Assembly: GCF_018131005.1 (NCBI RefSeq)
Contig: NZ_JAFCJK010000005.1
Location: 62,001 to 126,000 of the forward strand
Origin: Bradyrhizobium lablabi
GTDB lineage: Bacteria; Pseudomonadota; Alphaproteobacteria; Rhizobiales; Xanthobacteraceae
DNA length: 64,000 bases
Direction of reading: 5' to 3'
A program made the translations under genes and the position numbers. How positions within the stretch are numbered: the stretch's first letter is position 1; each line of letters begins with the position of its first letter. The notes beneath the pieces are model-generated. The model ran no database searches. It was not told where the DNA came from and saw nothing but the letters and a program-made list of their open reading frames with translations. Positions 26,485 through 34,735 of this stretch are shown here, in pieces.

Positions 26485-27123
26485 TTACTTTTCGGAGGTT
26501 CGTCCTCCGTGTGCCCGGACCACCTTGCGATTCCGCGATGCCGTCTTGCTGCGCAGCCGCTCGATCTGGCCGCGGGGCAGGGTGACGCAGATTTCGCCGA
26601 TCCACTCCAGCTTCACGCCGTTGATCGGCTTGGCATTGAAGCTCGTCAGATTGACCAGGCCGGCGGAATTGCCGCGTTCAATGGTCTTGAGATAGCGCTC
26701 GCCGCTCTTGAGGCGAACCGCGGCCTCTTCGCCGTAGAAACTCGACAGCGGATAGCGCTGTTCACGATAGACCACGATGATGTCACCGTTCTCGTATTTC
26801 GGCAGCATTGAATCGCCAGCCACCTGGAACGCGATAGTCTCTTCTGAAACGGGAAACGGAAGCTCGACCTCGCCGAGGCCTTCAGGAGGCACCTGCTCAT
26901 ATTCCGGCTCGATCGATGCGCCGGCGCCGACCCGGCCCATGATCGGCACCGAGTTCAGTTCAAGATACTCGATGATTGGGGCAATTTCGGATGCCTTGAT
27001 CAGTCTTATCCCCGAAAGGATTTCGGAGACCGCGCCGGGCCTGACACCCATCGCTCGCGCCAGTCCGCCCTTGGTCTTGCCGGGCTTCTCCAGTCCCCGC
27101 TCGATCATCTTTACGTCCAGCAT
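26485..27123 (-). CDS. S24-family (LexA/CI-like) phage repressor
   Basis: A repressor of about 212 residues. The N-terminal helix-turn-helix spans GGLARAMGVRPGAVSEIL. The linker has an Ala-Gly in GRVGAGAS, the likely self-cleavage site. The C-terminal S24 domain has the catalytic Ser in VAGDSMLPKYENGD and the Lys in VRLKSGERYL. In-frame ATGs lie at 27159, 27132 and 27123. I prefer 27123 (AAGGGA upstream), because 27159 would fall inside the probable -10 box. It should hold the prophage silent and cleave itself on DNA damage. Confidence 0.85.
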   Translation of the reverse strand: MLDVKMIERGLEKPGKTKGGLARAMGVRPGAVSEILSGIRLIKASEIAPIIEYLELNSVPIMGRVGAGASIEPEYEQVPPEGLGEVELPFPVSEETIAFQVAGDSMLPKYENGDIIVVYREQRYPLSSFYGEEAAVRLKSGERYLKTIERGNSAGLVNLTSFNAKPINGVKLEWIGEICVTLPRGQIERLRSKTASRNRKVVRAHGGRTSEK

Positions 27124-27154
27124 GGTAGCCATCCCTTTCGGTTCTCCCCAAGTA

Positions 27155-27213
27155 GTCATATCAATTCCGATTATCAGAAATCAAGCTTGACTTTTATTTC
27201 GGAATATCAGAAA
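27155..27213. promoter_or_regulatory. Repressor operators (right), between repressor and GcrA-like gene
   Basis: Operator 3, TTCCGATTATCAGAAA (27165-27180), and operator 4, TTCGGAATATCAGAAA (27198-27213), match the two left operators. The common form is an imperfect inverted repeat, TTC(C)GAT and ATC(A)GAA. On the minus strand TTGATT (27184-27179) and TATGAC (27160-27155) could serve the repressor, with operator 3 inside. On the plus strand TTGACT (27187-27192) lies between the operators, upstream of the GcrA-like gene. Confidence 0.65.
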
Positions 27214-27258
27214 TGAACGGACGGCGTCGGGCGGAGTGACAGGAATGGAAATTTTGGA

Positions 27259-27786
27259 ATGGAAACGACAGACTGGCTGCCCGAGCACTCGGCCGCCTTG
27301 CGGGACCTTCGTGCCCGCGGCATGTCCTATTCGGCGATCGCCGACGAGATCAATGCGAAGTTCAACACGAGCTATACGCGCAACGCCGCGCTCGGCCGGG
27401 CCCAGCGCATGGGGCTCGGAAGCCTGGGGCGGCCGGAGCCGTCTTTGCCTGGTCCGCAGGATATCGAGCGACCACGCGAGCCTTGCGCCGGGCCCGGGAC
27501 CGGCACGCTTCAATGGCCGAAGTCCTTCGCGGGAAAGCTGGAGGTGCCGAACCTTCGTTGCGCCGTGGTCGAGCCGCGTCATCTTTCGCTGGCAGAACTC
27601 GGGCGCGACGATTGTCGATATCCATACGGCGGCGACGGCGAGGACGAGCCGATCACTTTCTGCGGCCATCGGCGCCAGCCGGGCTCAAGCTACTGCACGC
27701 CGCATTTTGAGCTGAGCCGGGATCCCGTGCTGTCAGCGGAACCCGTGTTGAGCGCCGCGTGGCTTCGCGTCGTCGGCGCTGCCTGA
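27259..27786 (+). CDS. GcrA-like regulator, phage type
   Basis: A 175-residue protein of the GcrA cell-cycle-regulator family. The N-terminal DNA-binding helix-turn-helix is LRDLRARGMSYSAIADEIN with the following YTRNAALGRAQRMGL. The C-terminal sigma-70-contacting region has DCRYPYG...ITFCGH...SSYCTPH. GcrA activates promoters with methylated GANTC sites in alphaproteobacteria. Phage copies could redirect host transcription or tie phage genes to the cell cycle. It is divergent from the repressor and starts 46 bases after operator 4, so it is probably repressed in the lysogen. Confidence 0.8.
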   Translation: METTDWLPEHSAALRDLRARGMSYSAIADEINAKFNTSYTRNAALGRAQRMGLGSLGRPEPSLPGPQDIERPREPCAGPGTGTLQWPKSFAGKLEVPNLRCAVVEPRHLSLAELGRDDCRYPYGGDGEDEPITFCGHRRQPGSSYCTPHFELSRDPVLSAEPVLSAAWLRVVGAA

Positions 27787-27895
27787 GCGGGAATTCCACC
27801 ACCCCCACACCTTTGGACTTCTGTCCGCGATCTCGAGCGCGCGGACGCGAGGCGTTGTCCGCGCGCCCTTCATTCCAACCCCACGGAGTTTATCC

Positions 27896-28471
27896 ATGCC
27901 ACGAGCCAAACGCAGGAAGCCATACCATCCGGCCGGGACGTACGACCGCCGGTCGCAGGATCTGCCCTATAACGCTGAGGTCGCGCGCGTGGAGGTCGAC
28001 GATCCGCTCGCGCTGGAGCCGGGCGAGAAGATTGTCGCCCTGCGTTCAATTCGCAACGATCCGCTCGGTCGCCTCCACGCGCACCGTCAAATCGATGACG
28101 CGCAACATAGGGGTGGGCGGGCCTTTCAGAGCGATTGGGAGAAAGCCGAGCGCGGGCCGCGCGCGGTCGATACGACGCGAGAATATGTCGACGGTGGCCA
28201 GCGGCGCGAGCCGATCACGGATAGCCAGCGCCAGGCGATCCTGCGACTAAATCGCGTCGAGCATGAACTCGGCGCGGACGGCACGACGCTGGTGCACGAG
28301 GTCCTGATTCTGGGGATGACCATGGAGCAGATCGGGGAAAGGCGCGGGCTGCGCACCCAGCGTTGGCGGGACTACTTTGCCCGGCGTCTTAGGGAATGCC
28401 TCGACCGTCTGGCGGTGATGTATGGATTCGCCTCGGCGCATCCGATTCCGGTCAAGGGCCTTCCGCGTTAG
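27896..28471 (+). CDS. Phage-type protein of unknown function
   Basis: A 191-residue basic protein with a positively charged N-terminus (PRAKRRKPYHP). The C-terminal domain (about residues 110-185) has LRLNRVEHELGADGTTLVHEVL and a helix-turn-helix-like MTMEQIGERRGLRTQRW. The C-terminal part recalls phage transcription or DNA-packaging accessory proteins in alphaproteobacterial prophages. I cannot name it. It follows the GcrA-like gene by 110 bases, with GGAG upstream of the start, and is probably an early phage gene. Confidence 0.6.
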   Translation: MPRAKRRKPYHPAGTYDRRSQDLPYNAEVARVEVDDPLALEPGEKIVALRSIRNDPLGRLHAHRQIDDAQHRGGRAFQSDWEKAERGPRAVDTTREYVDGGQRREPITDSQRQAILRLNRVEHELGADGTTLVHEVLILGMTMEQIGERRGLRTQRWRDYFARRLRECLDRLAVMYGFASAHPIPVKGLPR

Positions 28472-28508
28472 GTGTGGAGCAGGGTGCCAAGGGGCGATCG
28501 CCGCGCGG

Positions 28509-30074
28509 CTATTGCAGCCCGGCGCGGCGAAAGCCTTCCAGATAGTGCTCACGGTCGCTGTCAAGCTTCCATGGCAGTTGGGTTGCGATCCAGGCCAGCG
28601 AAATGTTGGGCTGGATCCGGCGTAGCTGGTCCAAGGCGGCTTTCGCCGTATCGATCTGCCCGGTCATCGCGGCGGCGACCGTCAGCACGCGATAGGCGCC
28701 GCTGAGATCGCCGCGCTGACGAATCGCCTCGCGCGCCAGCGTGATCGCCTCTGCATAATTCCTGCCGACATACTGCGCATAGGCGGCGACGCCGTAGTAG
28801 ATGGCCGAGGACGGGTCGCGCGGGCTCAAGCGAATCGCGCGCTGCGTCGCGTCGTAGGCGTCCTGCCAGCGGCCGATGTACGACAGCGCCAGGCCGTAAT
28901 AGCCCTGCGCCAGCGAAAAGTTCGGATTGAGCTGGAGCGCCTGCTCGAACTCCGAAAGCGACTTGTCCAGGCGGCGTGTCGAAAAGTAGACGCTGCCGAG
29001 GGCGGTATGTGCCCAGGCGTCCTCGTTATCGGCCGTGATCGCCGCGAGCGCGGCGCGTTCTGCGACCGGGGCTACCGTCCGGATATCGGACCAGCCGAGA
29101 TGGGCGCTGAACATGTGATTGGTTGCGAGCAACGACAGGGCCTGACAATAGTCGGGGTCGATCGCGATCGCCTTCTCCAGTAGTGCCTGCGCCAGGATGT
29201 TATCCGGCCGCGTGACCCGCCAGTGATGCGACAGGGCCCGCATCGTGAGGTCCCAGGCGTCGACGCTGCTGGGCGGTTTGCGGCGGCTGCGAAAGTTCTC
29301 AGCCGCGTAGATCTGTGGCTCGATCGTCGCGACGATGGCGTCGGCGATCTCGTCCTGGACCGCGAAGACGTCGACGATCTCCCGATCATACTGCTCCGCC
29401 CAGATATGGCCGCCGGAGGCGGTGTCGTTGAGTTGAGCAGTGATGCGAACGCGATCTCTATTCTTGCGGACACTGCCTTCGAGCACATAGCGGACGCCGA
29501 GTTCGGTGGCGACTTGCTTCATAAGGACCGGCTTGCCCTTGTAGGTGAAGGACGAGTTGCGTGCGATCACAAAAAACCAACGGAGCTTCGACAGCGCGGT
29601 GATGATGTCTTCGCTGATCCCGTCGGAGAAATACTCCTGCCCCGGGTCCCCGCTGATGTTGTCGAACGGCAGCACGGCTATTGCCGGACGATCGGGCAAC
29701 ACGAGAGATGGCCGCGGCGGTTCGCTGTTAACCAGCACCGCCGAAGTGTGCCGCCGATCCTCCGTCGGCTCATCGATCGTTCCAACGAAGCGAACGCCCT
29801 TTCGAGGGATGGTCCGGATCAGCCGCTGCTCCTTGCCGGTGTCGCCGATCGCGGCGCGCGCGGCGTTGATGCGGCTGTCGACCGTCGAATCCGAGACAAT
29901 CCGCCCGCCCCAGACCAGTGTGATGAGGTCGTCACGGCTGACGACGCGATCGCGGTTTTGCACCAGGTGCACCAGCAAATCGAACACCTGCGGCTGCATA
30001 GCGACCAGATCGCCGTTCCGGCGCAATTCGCGCAGGTCGGTGTCGAGATGATGATTGTCGAAGCTGAATTTCAC
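28509..30074 (-). CDS. Winged-helix regulator with TolB-like and TPR domains (adenylate-cyclase-associated type)
   Basis: A 521-residue protein. It has an OmpR/CadC-type winged helix at residues 1-95 (QPQVFDLLVHLVQNRDRVVSRDDLI), then a TolB-N-like domain (about 125-230, PAIAVLPFDNISGDPGQEYFSDGISEDI) and at least four TPR units up to the end. Such proteins are common in Bradyrhizobium and are often called adenylate cyclase-like, but no cyclase domain is present. No membrane segment joins the DNA-binding and sensing parts. The start is taken as GTG at 30074; a TTG lies 6 codons earlier. Target genes unknown; the divergent methyltransferase gene is a candidate. Confidence 0.8.
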   Translation of the reverse strand: MKFSFDNHHLDTDLRELRRNGDLVAMQPQVFDLLVHLVQNRDRVVSRDDLITLVWGGRIVSDSTVDSRINAARAAIGDTGKEQRLIRTIPRKGVRFVGTIDEPTEDRRHTSAVLVNSEPPRPSLVLPDRPAIAVLPFDNISGDPGQEYFSDGISEDIITALSKLRWFFVIARNSSFTYKGKPVLMKQVATELGVRYVLEGSVRKNRDRVRITAQLNDTASGGHIWAEQYDREIVDVFAVQDEIADAIVATIEPQIYAAENFRSRRKPPSSVDAWDLTMRALSHHWRVTRPDNILAQALLEKAIAIDPDYCQALSLLATNHMFSAHLGWSDIRTVAPVAERAALAAITADNEDAWAHTALGSVYFSTRRLDKSLSEFEQALQLNPNFSLAQGYYGLALSYIGRWQDAYDATQRAIRLSPRDPSSAIYYGVAAYAQYVGRNYAEAITLAREAIRQRGDLSGAYRVLTVAAAMTGQIDTAKAALDQLRRIQPNISLAWIATQLPWKLDSDREHYLEGFRRAGLQ

Positions 30075-30214
30075 GTGCGCGATCAGTCTCAAGAAACAAT
30101 CAAGTGTATCTCACGGAGAGATCAAGCGGGCGGCAAAGCCTTGCGGCCGGTCCTAGGGCAATCTGCAAAAACCAAAGTTGCGATCATCCTATTGCTTCCA
30201 CCGGAGTCAATTTT

Positions 30215-30991
30215 ATGGCCGAGATCAACGTCGTTAGTTCCGCAGCGTCTGGACAGCGGGTGCTGAGGTTCATTGCGCTGCTGTATGGCGCTGTGGCCTA
30301 CCTCACGTTCCTGATCACGATCCTGTATGCGATCGGCTTCGTGTCGGGCTACCTGGTTCCGAAGACCATCGACAGCGGCGCAGAATCCCGGGTAATCTCA
30401 GCTCTTGTGACCAATTTCGTGCTTATGACCCTGTTTGCGGTCCAGCACAGCTTAATGGCCCGCAAATCGTTCAAGCAATGGTGGACACGATTCATTCCCC
30501 GATCGGTCGAACGAAGCACTTACGTGCTGGTCGCAAGCCTGGCGCTGCTGCTGCTGTTCTGGCAGTGGCGGCCGATGCCAACGGTCGTTTGGCATGTGGC
30601 GAATCCGGAACTGGCGGCAATCATCACGGGGCTTTCGTTCCTTGGCTGGGCAATTGTCTTCACCAGTACCTTCCTTATCAATCATTTCGAGTTGTTCGGA
30701 TTGCATCAGGTCGTGAACAATCTTGCGGGATGCGAGACGCCGGCTCCGCGATTTCGGACGCCTCTCTACTACAAATTCGTGCGGCATCCGCTCTACCTCG
30801 GTTTCATCATCGCATTCTGGGCGGCGCCGACCATGAGCGTCGGGCACCTGCTGTTCGCGGCTGTGACCACGGCGTACATCTTTGTGGGTATCTTTCTGGA
30901 GGAACGTGACCTCGTCGATCTGTTTGGCGACGAATACCGAAACTACAAACAGCGCGTATCAATGCTGATCCCGTGGCGGAAGCCGTCCTGA
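30215..30991 (+). CDS. mddA: MddA-like methanethiol S-methyltransferase (NnrU/ICMT-type membrane protein)
   Basis: A 258-residue integral membrane protein with about six hydrophobic segments. The C-terminal isoprenylcysteine-methyltransferase-type signature is YKFVRHPLYLGFIIAFW followed by LEERDLVDLFGDEYRNYKQRV, which binds S-adenosylmethionine. Length and sequence fit MddA, which methylates methanethiol to dimethylsulphide in soil bacteria including Bradyrhizobium. Other methyltransferases of the fold cannot be excluded. It is divergent from the TPR regulator and followed by a GFA-type gene 28 bases downstream. Confidence 0.75.
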   Translation: MAEINVVSSAASGQRVLRFIALLYGAVAYLTFLITILYAIGFVSGYLVPKTIDSGAESRVISALVTNFVLMTLFAVQHSLMARKSFKQWWTRFIPRSVERSTYVLVASLALLLLFWQWRPMPTVVWHVANPELAAIITGLSFLGWAIVFTSTFLINHFELFGLHQVVNNLAGCETPAPRFRTPLYYKFVRHPLYLGFIIAFWAAPTMSVGHLLFAAVTTAYIFVGIFLEERDLVDLFGDEYRNYKQRVSMLIPWRKPS

Positions 30992-31019
30992 TTGGAATTC
31001 ATCCAAGGAGAATTTTCTC

Positions 31020-31442
31020 ATGAAGCATGCTGGAAACTGCTTTTGCGGCGCCGTCGAACTGCAGGCCACCGGTCAGCCGGAGGCCATGGGCTACTGTCAT
31101 TGCCGTTCGTGCCGCTCCTGGTCCGGCGGCCCCGTGAACGCGTTTAGCCTCTGGAAGCCGGAAGCGGTGGAGGTTACCAAGGGTGCACAGCACGTCGCGA
31201 CGTTCGAGAAAACGCCGATGAGTCAGCGCAAGTATTGCGCCAAGTGCGGCGGTCATCTCATGACCAATCATCCGACGCTTGGGCTCGTCGATGTCTTCGC
31301 AGCAACGATCCCGACGCTCAGCTTCGTCCCGGGTGTTCACGTTAACTATGCCGAAGCTGTGCTGCCGATCCGCGATGGTCTACCGAAACTGAAGGATTTT
31401 CCGGCCGAGTTTGGCGGGTCGGGCGAAATGATCGCCGAATAG
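31020..31442 (+). CDS. GFA-family zinc-binding protein
   Basis: A 140-residue member of the glutathione-dependent formaldehyde-activating (GFA) fold family. The cysteine sites are GNCFCGAVELQ, YCHCRSCRSWSG and YCAKCGGHL. It is shorter than true Gfa (187 residues, at 17129) and lacks its C-terminal extension, so it is more likely one of the many GFA-fold proteins of unknown substrate. It is in the same direction as the MddA-like gene with a 28-base gap, so an operon is likely. A strong hairpin follows. Confidence 0.85.
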   Translation: MKHAGNCFCGAVELQATGQPEAMGYCHCRSCRSWSGGPVNAFSLWKPEAVEVTKGAQHVATFEKTPMSQRKYCAKCGGHLMTNHPTLGLVDVFAATIPTLSFVPGVHVNYAEAVLPIRDGLPKLKDFPAEFGGSGEMIAE

Positions 31443-31497
31443 GTGAACCACCGGCAACGCAAACACAGGCGCGCCGCGCGATAACCTGTGCCCTTGT

Positions 31498-31540
31498 AGC
31501 CGCCCGATGCCGCATCAAGCGGAATCGGGCGGCTCTCTTG
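31498..31540 (+). terminator. Hairpin terminator after the GFA-family gene
   Basis: An 11-base perfect stem, AGCCGCCCGAT (31498-31508) with ATCGGGCGGCT (31524-31534), encloses a 15-base loop and is followed by CTCTTG. It lies 56 bases after the GFA-family stop. The T-run is weak but the stem is strong. Confidence 0.6.
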
Positions 31541-31732
31541 CGGGCGATGCGGCGTCGGAGTTCATCGCCCGAGGCTAGGTTGTTCGACCCGCGCCAGCTA
31601 TGTCAGCGTGAGGTCTCGACCTGCAAAATACGGATTTGTTGATGGTGGCGGGCTTCCGGTAAAAGCAATTGCCCGCATGGCATGGCCATCATCGAATTTC
31701 GCCGGGCAAAATAAGAAGAGGAAACATCGATC

Positions 31733-33016
31733 ATGAGCAGCAGACCAGAATTGCCGGAGCGCACGCCGCGCCGAGATGGCGTCCCGACGGCGCTTGACGG
31801 TCTGCTGGTTGTCGATTTCACCCGCGTCGTTGCCGGGCCTGCCTGCACGCAGACGCTGGCTGATTTCGGCGCCGAAGTCATCAAGATCGAGAATCCGGAC
31901 GGCGGTGACGATACACGCGCCTATGAGCATGCGGAGATTGGGGGCGAGAGCGCGGCGTTTCTCAGCCTGAATCGCAACAAGCGCGGCATCGCGCTCGATT
32001 TCAACAACCCGGCTGCGCTTGAGGTGGCGCGCGCGTTGATCGCCAAGGCCGACGTGGTGGTGGAGAATTTTTCCGGCGGCGTGATGAAAAAATTCGGCCT
32101 CGACTACGCCTCGGTCGCGCCGAGCAATCCGTGCCTGATCTATTGTTCGATCTCTGCCTACGGCCGCACAGGCGATTTCGCCCTGCGTCCGGGTTTCGAT
32201 CCCATCACGCAGGCCGAAAGCGGTTTCATGTCGCTCAACGGCTTTCCGGACGGCGAGCCGGTTCGAACCGGTCCACCGATCGTCGACATGGCCACGGGTA
32301 TGTCGGCATGCAACGCAATCCTGCTCGCGCTGATCGCTCGCGAACGGCTTGGCCGCGGTCAACAGGTCGAGGTCGCATTGATCGACACGGCCGTCGCAAT
32401 GACCGGCTTCTATGGCATGGCTTATCTGATCAACGGCACCAATCCGGGCCGCTTCGGAAACTCACCGAATGGCTCGCCGACGGTCGGTGTCTATCATGCG
32501 TCCGATCGACCGCTCTACATGGCATGCGCCAATGATCGACTGTATCGGCGACTGGCAACAGAGGTGCTGGAGCGGCCGGACCTCGTCACGGATCCCGACT
32601 TTGCGCATCGCAAGGCACGAACCGCCAACAGGGAGAAGCTGCGCGCCATCATCGCCAGCGTGTTTGCCGGCGACAAGCTCGAGAACTGGATGGTGAAGAT
32701 GAAGAAGGCGAATATTCCAGTCGGCTATCTGCGCACTGTCGAGGAAGGCTTCAATGCACCCGAGGTGCGCGATCGGCATCGTCTCAGCAAAATCCCCCAT
32801 CCAACCGCCGGCTCGGTTCCCAATATCGAATCGCCCGTCAGCATGAGTCTGACGCCGATCATCGATCCCGTGGCGGCGCCATTGCTTGGTCAGCACACCA
32901 AGGACGTCTTGCGCGAGACGCTCGGCTATGACGACCTGCGCATCGCGGCGCTGGTCGAGGCGGGTGCTTTCGGCAAGCAGGGGAACATGGCTCAGAGCGA
33001 TATCGGATCTGATTGA
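31733..33016 (+). CDS. CaiB/BaiF-family CoA transferase
   Basis: A 427-residue family III CoA transferase with LLVVDFTRVVAGPACTQTLADFGAEVIKIE near the N-terminus, IALDFNNPAALE, and PCLIYCSISAYGRTGDFALRPG. The catalytic-Asp position is intact (VEVALIDTAVAM), unlike the copy at 21378. It moves CoA between carboxylic acids; the acids are unknown. It stands alone: the gene before it ends with a terminator, and the genes after it are small and face both ways. Start at 31733 with an AGAGGAA ribosome site. Confidence 0.88.
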   Translation: MSSRPELPERTPRRDGVPTALDGLLVVDFTRVVAGPACTQTLADFGAEVIKIENPDGGDDTRAYEHAEIGGESAAFLSLNRNKRGIALDFNNPAALEVARALIAKADVVVENFSGGVMKKFGLDYASVAPSNPCLIYCSISAYGRTGDFALRPGFDPITQAESGFMSLNGFPDGEPVRTGPPIVDMATGMSACNAILLALIARERLGRGQQVEVALIDTAVAMTGFYGMAYLINGTNPGRFGNSPNGSPTVGVYHASDRPLYMACANDRLYRRLATEVLERPDLVTDPDFAHRKARTANREKLRAIIASVFAGDKLENWMVKMKKANIPVGYLRTVEEGFNAPEVRDRHRLSKIPHPTAGSVPNIESPVSMSLTPIIDPVAAPLLGQHTKDVLRETLGYDDLRIAALVEAGAFGKQGNMAQSDIGSD

Positions 33017-33233
33017 GTCAGAGCCGGGCTCCAGGCTTTTGTATCGATCCGTTTTCCTCGCGTGAGCCGGTATCCGCTTCGCCGGCAAAGCTGTAGCGCG
33101 CCGGCAGGCGCCGCTGGATCGTGCCAACCGCCAGCAGGCGGAGGGCCTGCTGGCTGCAATTCCATTCGTTGCTGACTGTCAGCCCGACGCGTCATGCCGG
33201 ATTGACGTCGGCCGAATGGGGCCGCTTCGGCCC

Positions 33234-33419
33234 TCAGTTTGGCTTGCTGCGCAGGTTGTTCTTTGTCATACTTGCAACTTCTTCGGGTTCCGCCCGATCG
33301 ATTTCGAGCCGAGCCATCCGGAGTATCAAGGTTGCCGTTGTCAGGCCGAGGCGTTCGGCCTCCTGCGCTGCAGTGTCGACCTTCTGGGCCAAGCCTTCAC
33401 GTTTACCTGGGTATGCCAT
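33234..33419 (-). CDS. Small conserved-looking protein of unknown function
   Basis: A 61-residue protein, beginning MAYPGKREGLAQKVDTAA, with helical, charged composition and no cysteine. It is probably a small cytoplasmic helix bundle. It is divergent from another 60-residue gene, with only 25 bases between the two starts. I do not recognise a family. Confidence 0.55.
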   Translation of the reverse strand: MAYPGKREGLAQKVDTAAQEAERLGLTTATLILRMARLEIDRAEPEEVASMTKNNLRSKPN

Positions 33420-33444
33420 TAGTAGTCCTCACTTCAGGTGCGAG

Positions 33445-33627
33445 ATGAAAAATCCCACTCTTGTTGCAGAGCTGCAGAAAAAGCTCGGAGCTCCATCGAG
33501 CGAAACACTGGAAAGCCTGCGACTGTTGAAGGCCTTCCTTCGGATTGCGCCCGACCAGCGTTGCGAAGTCATTGCGCTGGTCGAACGCTTAGCGGCTCCG
33601 CCGCCAAAAGATCCTTCATTGTCATGA
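33445..33627 (+). CDS. Small helical protein of unknown function
   Basis: A 60-residue protein, beginning MKNPTLVAELQKKLGAP, predicted to be helical with a proline-rich end (LAAPPPKDP). It starts 25 bases from the divergent 61-residue gene. A longer frame is open upstream but crosses the neighbour's coding strand, so the ATG at 33445 is the likely start. It converges on the cupin gene. Function unknown. Confidence 0.55.
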   Translation: MKNPTLVAELQKKLGAPSSETLESLRLLKAFLRIAPDQRCEVIALVERLAAPPPKDPSLS

Positions 33628-33650
33628 AGGCTGTGCATTCTCCTTGATCA

Positions 33651-33971
33651 TCAGTTCTTGATTGGATGGGCTGGCGGTTGCGTAGCGATCACGTAGACCG
33701 CGCCGCCTTCGAGCGCTTCCGATTGATGACGCGTTCCGGCAGGTAAGAGAATGGTGTCGCCGGCGCTGACGATGCGCTCGCCGCCGTCCCAAATGAAATT
33801 CATCCGGCCACTGACGATCATCAGAATTTCGTCAACGGGATGGGTGTGAAAGTGATGAATCTTGCCCGCGGCGTCGTGCTGCAGTTCGACGGAGCCCTGC
33901 GTTGGAAGGAGGTTCAGGATCGCCGGATCGATCACGAATTCCGTCTTCGTGCCTGCGATGATCTGCGTCAT
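33651..33971 (-). CDS. Small cupin-domain protein
   Basis: A 106-residue single-domain cupin. Motif 1 is HHFHTHPVDEILMIVSGRMNF (metal ligands His, His, Glu) and motif 2 is ILLPAGTRHQSEAL (His). It could be a small metal-dependent dioxygenase or a ligand-binding protein. The start overlaps the YqcI-family stop as ATGA, so the two are coupled and probably act in one pathway. It is the last gene of the GNAT-MFS-YqcI-cupin operon. Confidence 0.85.
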   Translation of the reverse strand: MTQIIAGTKTEFVIDPAILNLLPTQGSVELQHDAAGKIHHFHTHPVDEILMIVSGRMNFIWDGGERIVSAGDTILLPAGTRHQSEALEGGAVYVIATQPPAHPIKN

Positions 33972-34720
33972 GCTGCCTGCTCCTTGTTCTCGATGGACGG
34001 TGTCCTGTTCGCGAGTTTCGCGAAGGGGCAACCTCCGTGCGCGTTGTTGTCGTCGTGCAAGAAGTACTGCTGATATTCGCGTCCGTCGGTCGCGCCATAG
34101 CGTCCCAACAGCGGCGAGGGGCTCGCGCTATCGTATGGAATGAGACGCTTGCGTACCTCGGCAAACGCAGCGTTGGCCGCCTTCTCGGTTCCGAGTATCT
34201 TCTCAAAGACCCAGCGCGGCTGGAAGGTGAGCATGAAGGCGCTGGAACGGCGGCTCTGTCGCATCACATGCGCCGGTGTCGTGCAAACAACGAAGATCGG
34301 CTCTCCGGCGAATGAGAACTCCCACATCGGATGATCGATTTGTTCCGGGATGTTGGCCGGCCACGGACTCTTGTCGAGGCGTGCGAGCTGGTCGAGCGTT
34401 AGCCACATCTTGCGATAATAGGCATCGAGCGTCTGCACCGGACGAGGCCGCGTGAACACGATCAATGAGGTGTTGGGCCCAAACGAGCGAGCCTGAAAGA
34501 CGTATCGAGCGAGTTGTTGGCCGAGAACAGCGACGTCGTAAGGATCCAGGAACAGGTAGCGCAGCTGATCCTGGCGGTGCCCCGTGACTCCGAAGACGCA
34601 GGGAAACGGTCTTGCTTCACTGCTCATCTGTGCTTCAAATTCGGAGAACATCACGCTTTGCCAGCTGCTCACCGGAAAGTTTGAGACGACTTCGCCTCTT
34701 CTCAAAAACAAGCGCTCCAT
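33968..34720 (-). CDS. YqcI/YcgG-family protein, possible haem-dependent N-oxygenase
   Basis: A 250-residue protein. The family marks are PFPCVFGVTGHRQDQLRY, DKSPWPANIPEQIDHPMWEFSF, GEPIFVVCTTPAH, FQPRWVFEKILG and a C-terminal GGCPFA. The family includes haem-dependent enzymes that hydroxylate the guanidine nitrogen of arginine derivatives (as in guanitoxin and cycloserine-type pathways); most members are uncharacterised. The start at 34720 has GAGGGGGTG upstream. It lies 15 bases after the MFS gene and overlaps the cupin start, within a possible small-molecule pathway. Confidence 0.8.
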   Translation of the reverse strand: MERLFLRRGEVVSNFPVSSWQSVMFSEFEAQMSSEARPFPCVFGVTGHRQDQLRYLFLDPYDVAVLGQQLARYVFQARSFGPNTSLIVFTRPRPVQTLDAYYRKMWLTLDQLARLDKSPWPANIPEQIDHPMWEFSFAGEPIFVVCTTPAHVMRQSRRSSAFMLTFQPRWVFEKILGTEKAANAAFAEVRKRLIPYDSASPSPLLGRYGATDGREYQQYFLHDDNNAHGGCPFAKLANRTPSIENKEQAA

Positions 34721-34735
34721 AACACCCCCTCTCAT

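Larger units (their letters stand above)
26078..28471. mobile_element. Prophage control-region remnant
   Basis: A compact segment with an S24-type repressor, a divergent GcrA-like gene, two genes of unknown function and four shared operators. This is the layout of a phage immunity region. No integrase, replication or structural gene lies within it. Terminase genes that would normally follow appear 14 kb downstream, with ordinary-looking chromosomal genes between. Confidence 0.6.

Noticed and set aside
27259..27786. The chromosomal cell-cycle regulator GcrA itself.
   Set aside because: The protein is diverged, lies beside a phage repressor and operators, and is more likely a phage-borne relative.
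31020..31442. A second true glutathione-dependent formaldehyde-activating enzyme.
   Set aside because: It is about 47 residues shorter than the Gfa at 17129 and lacks its C-terminal part; only the zinc fold is shared.
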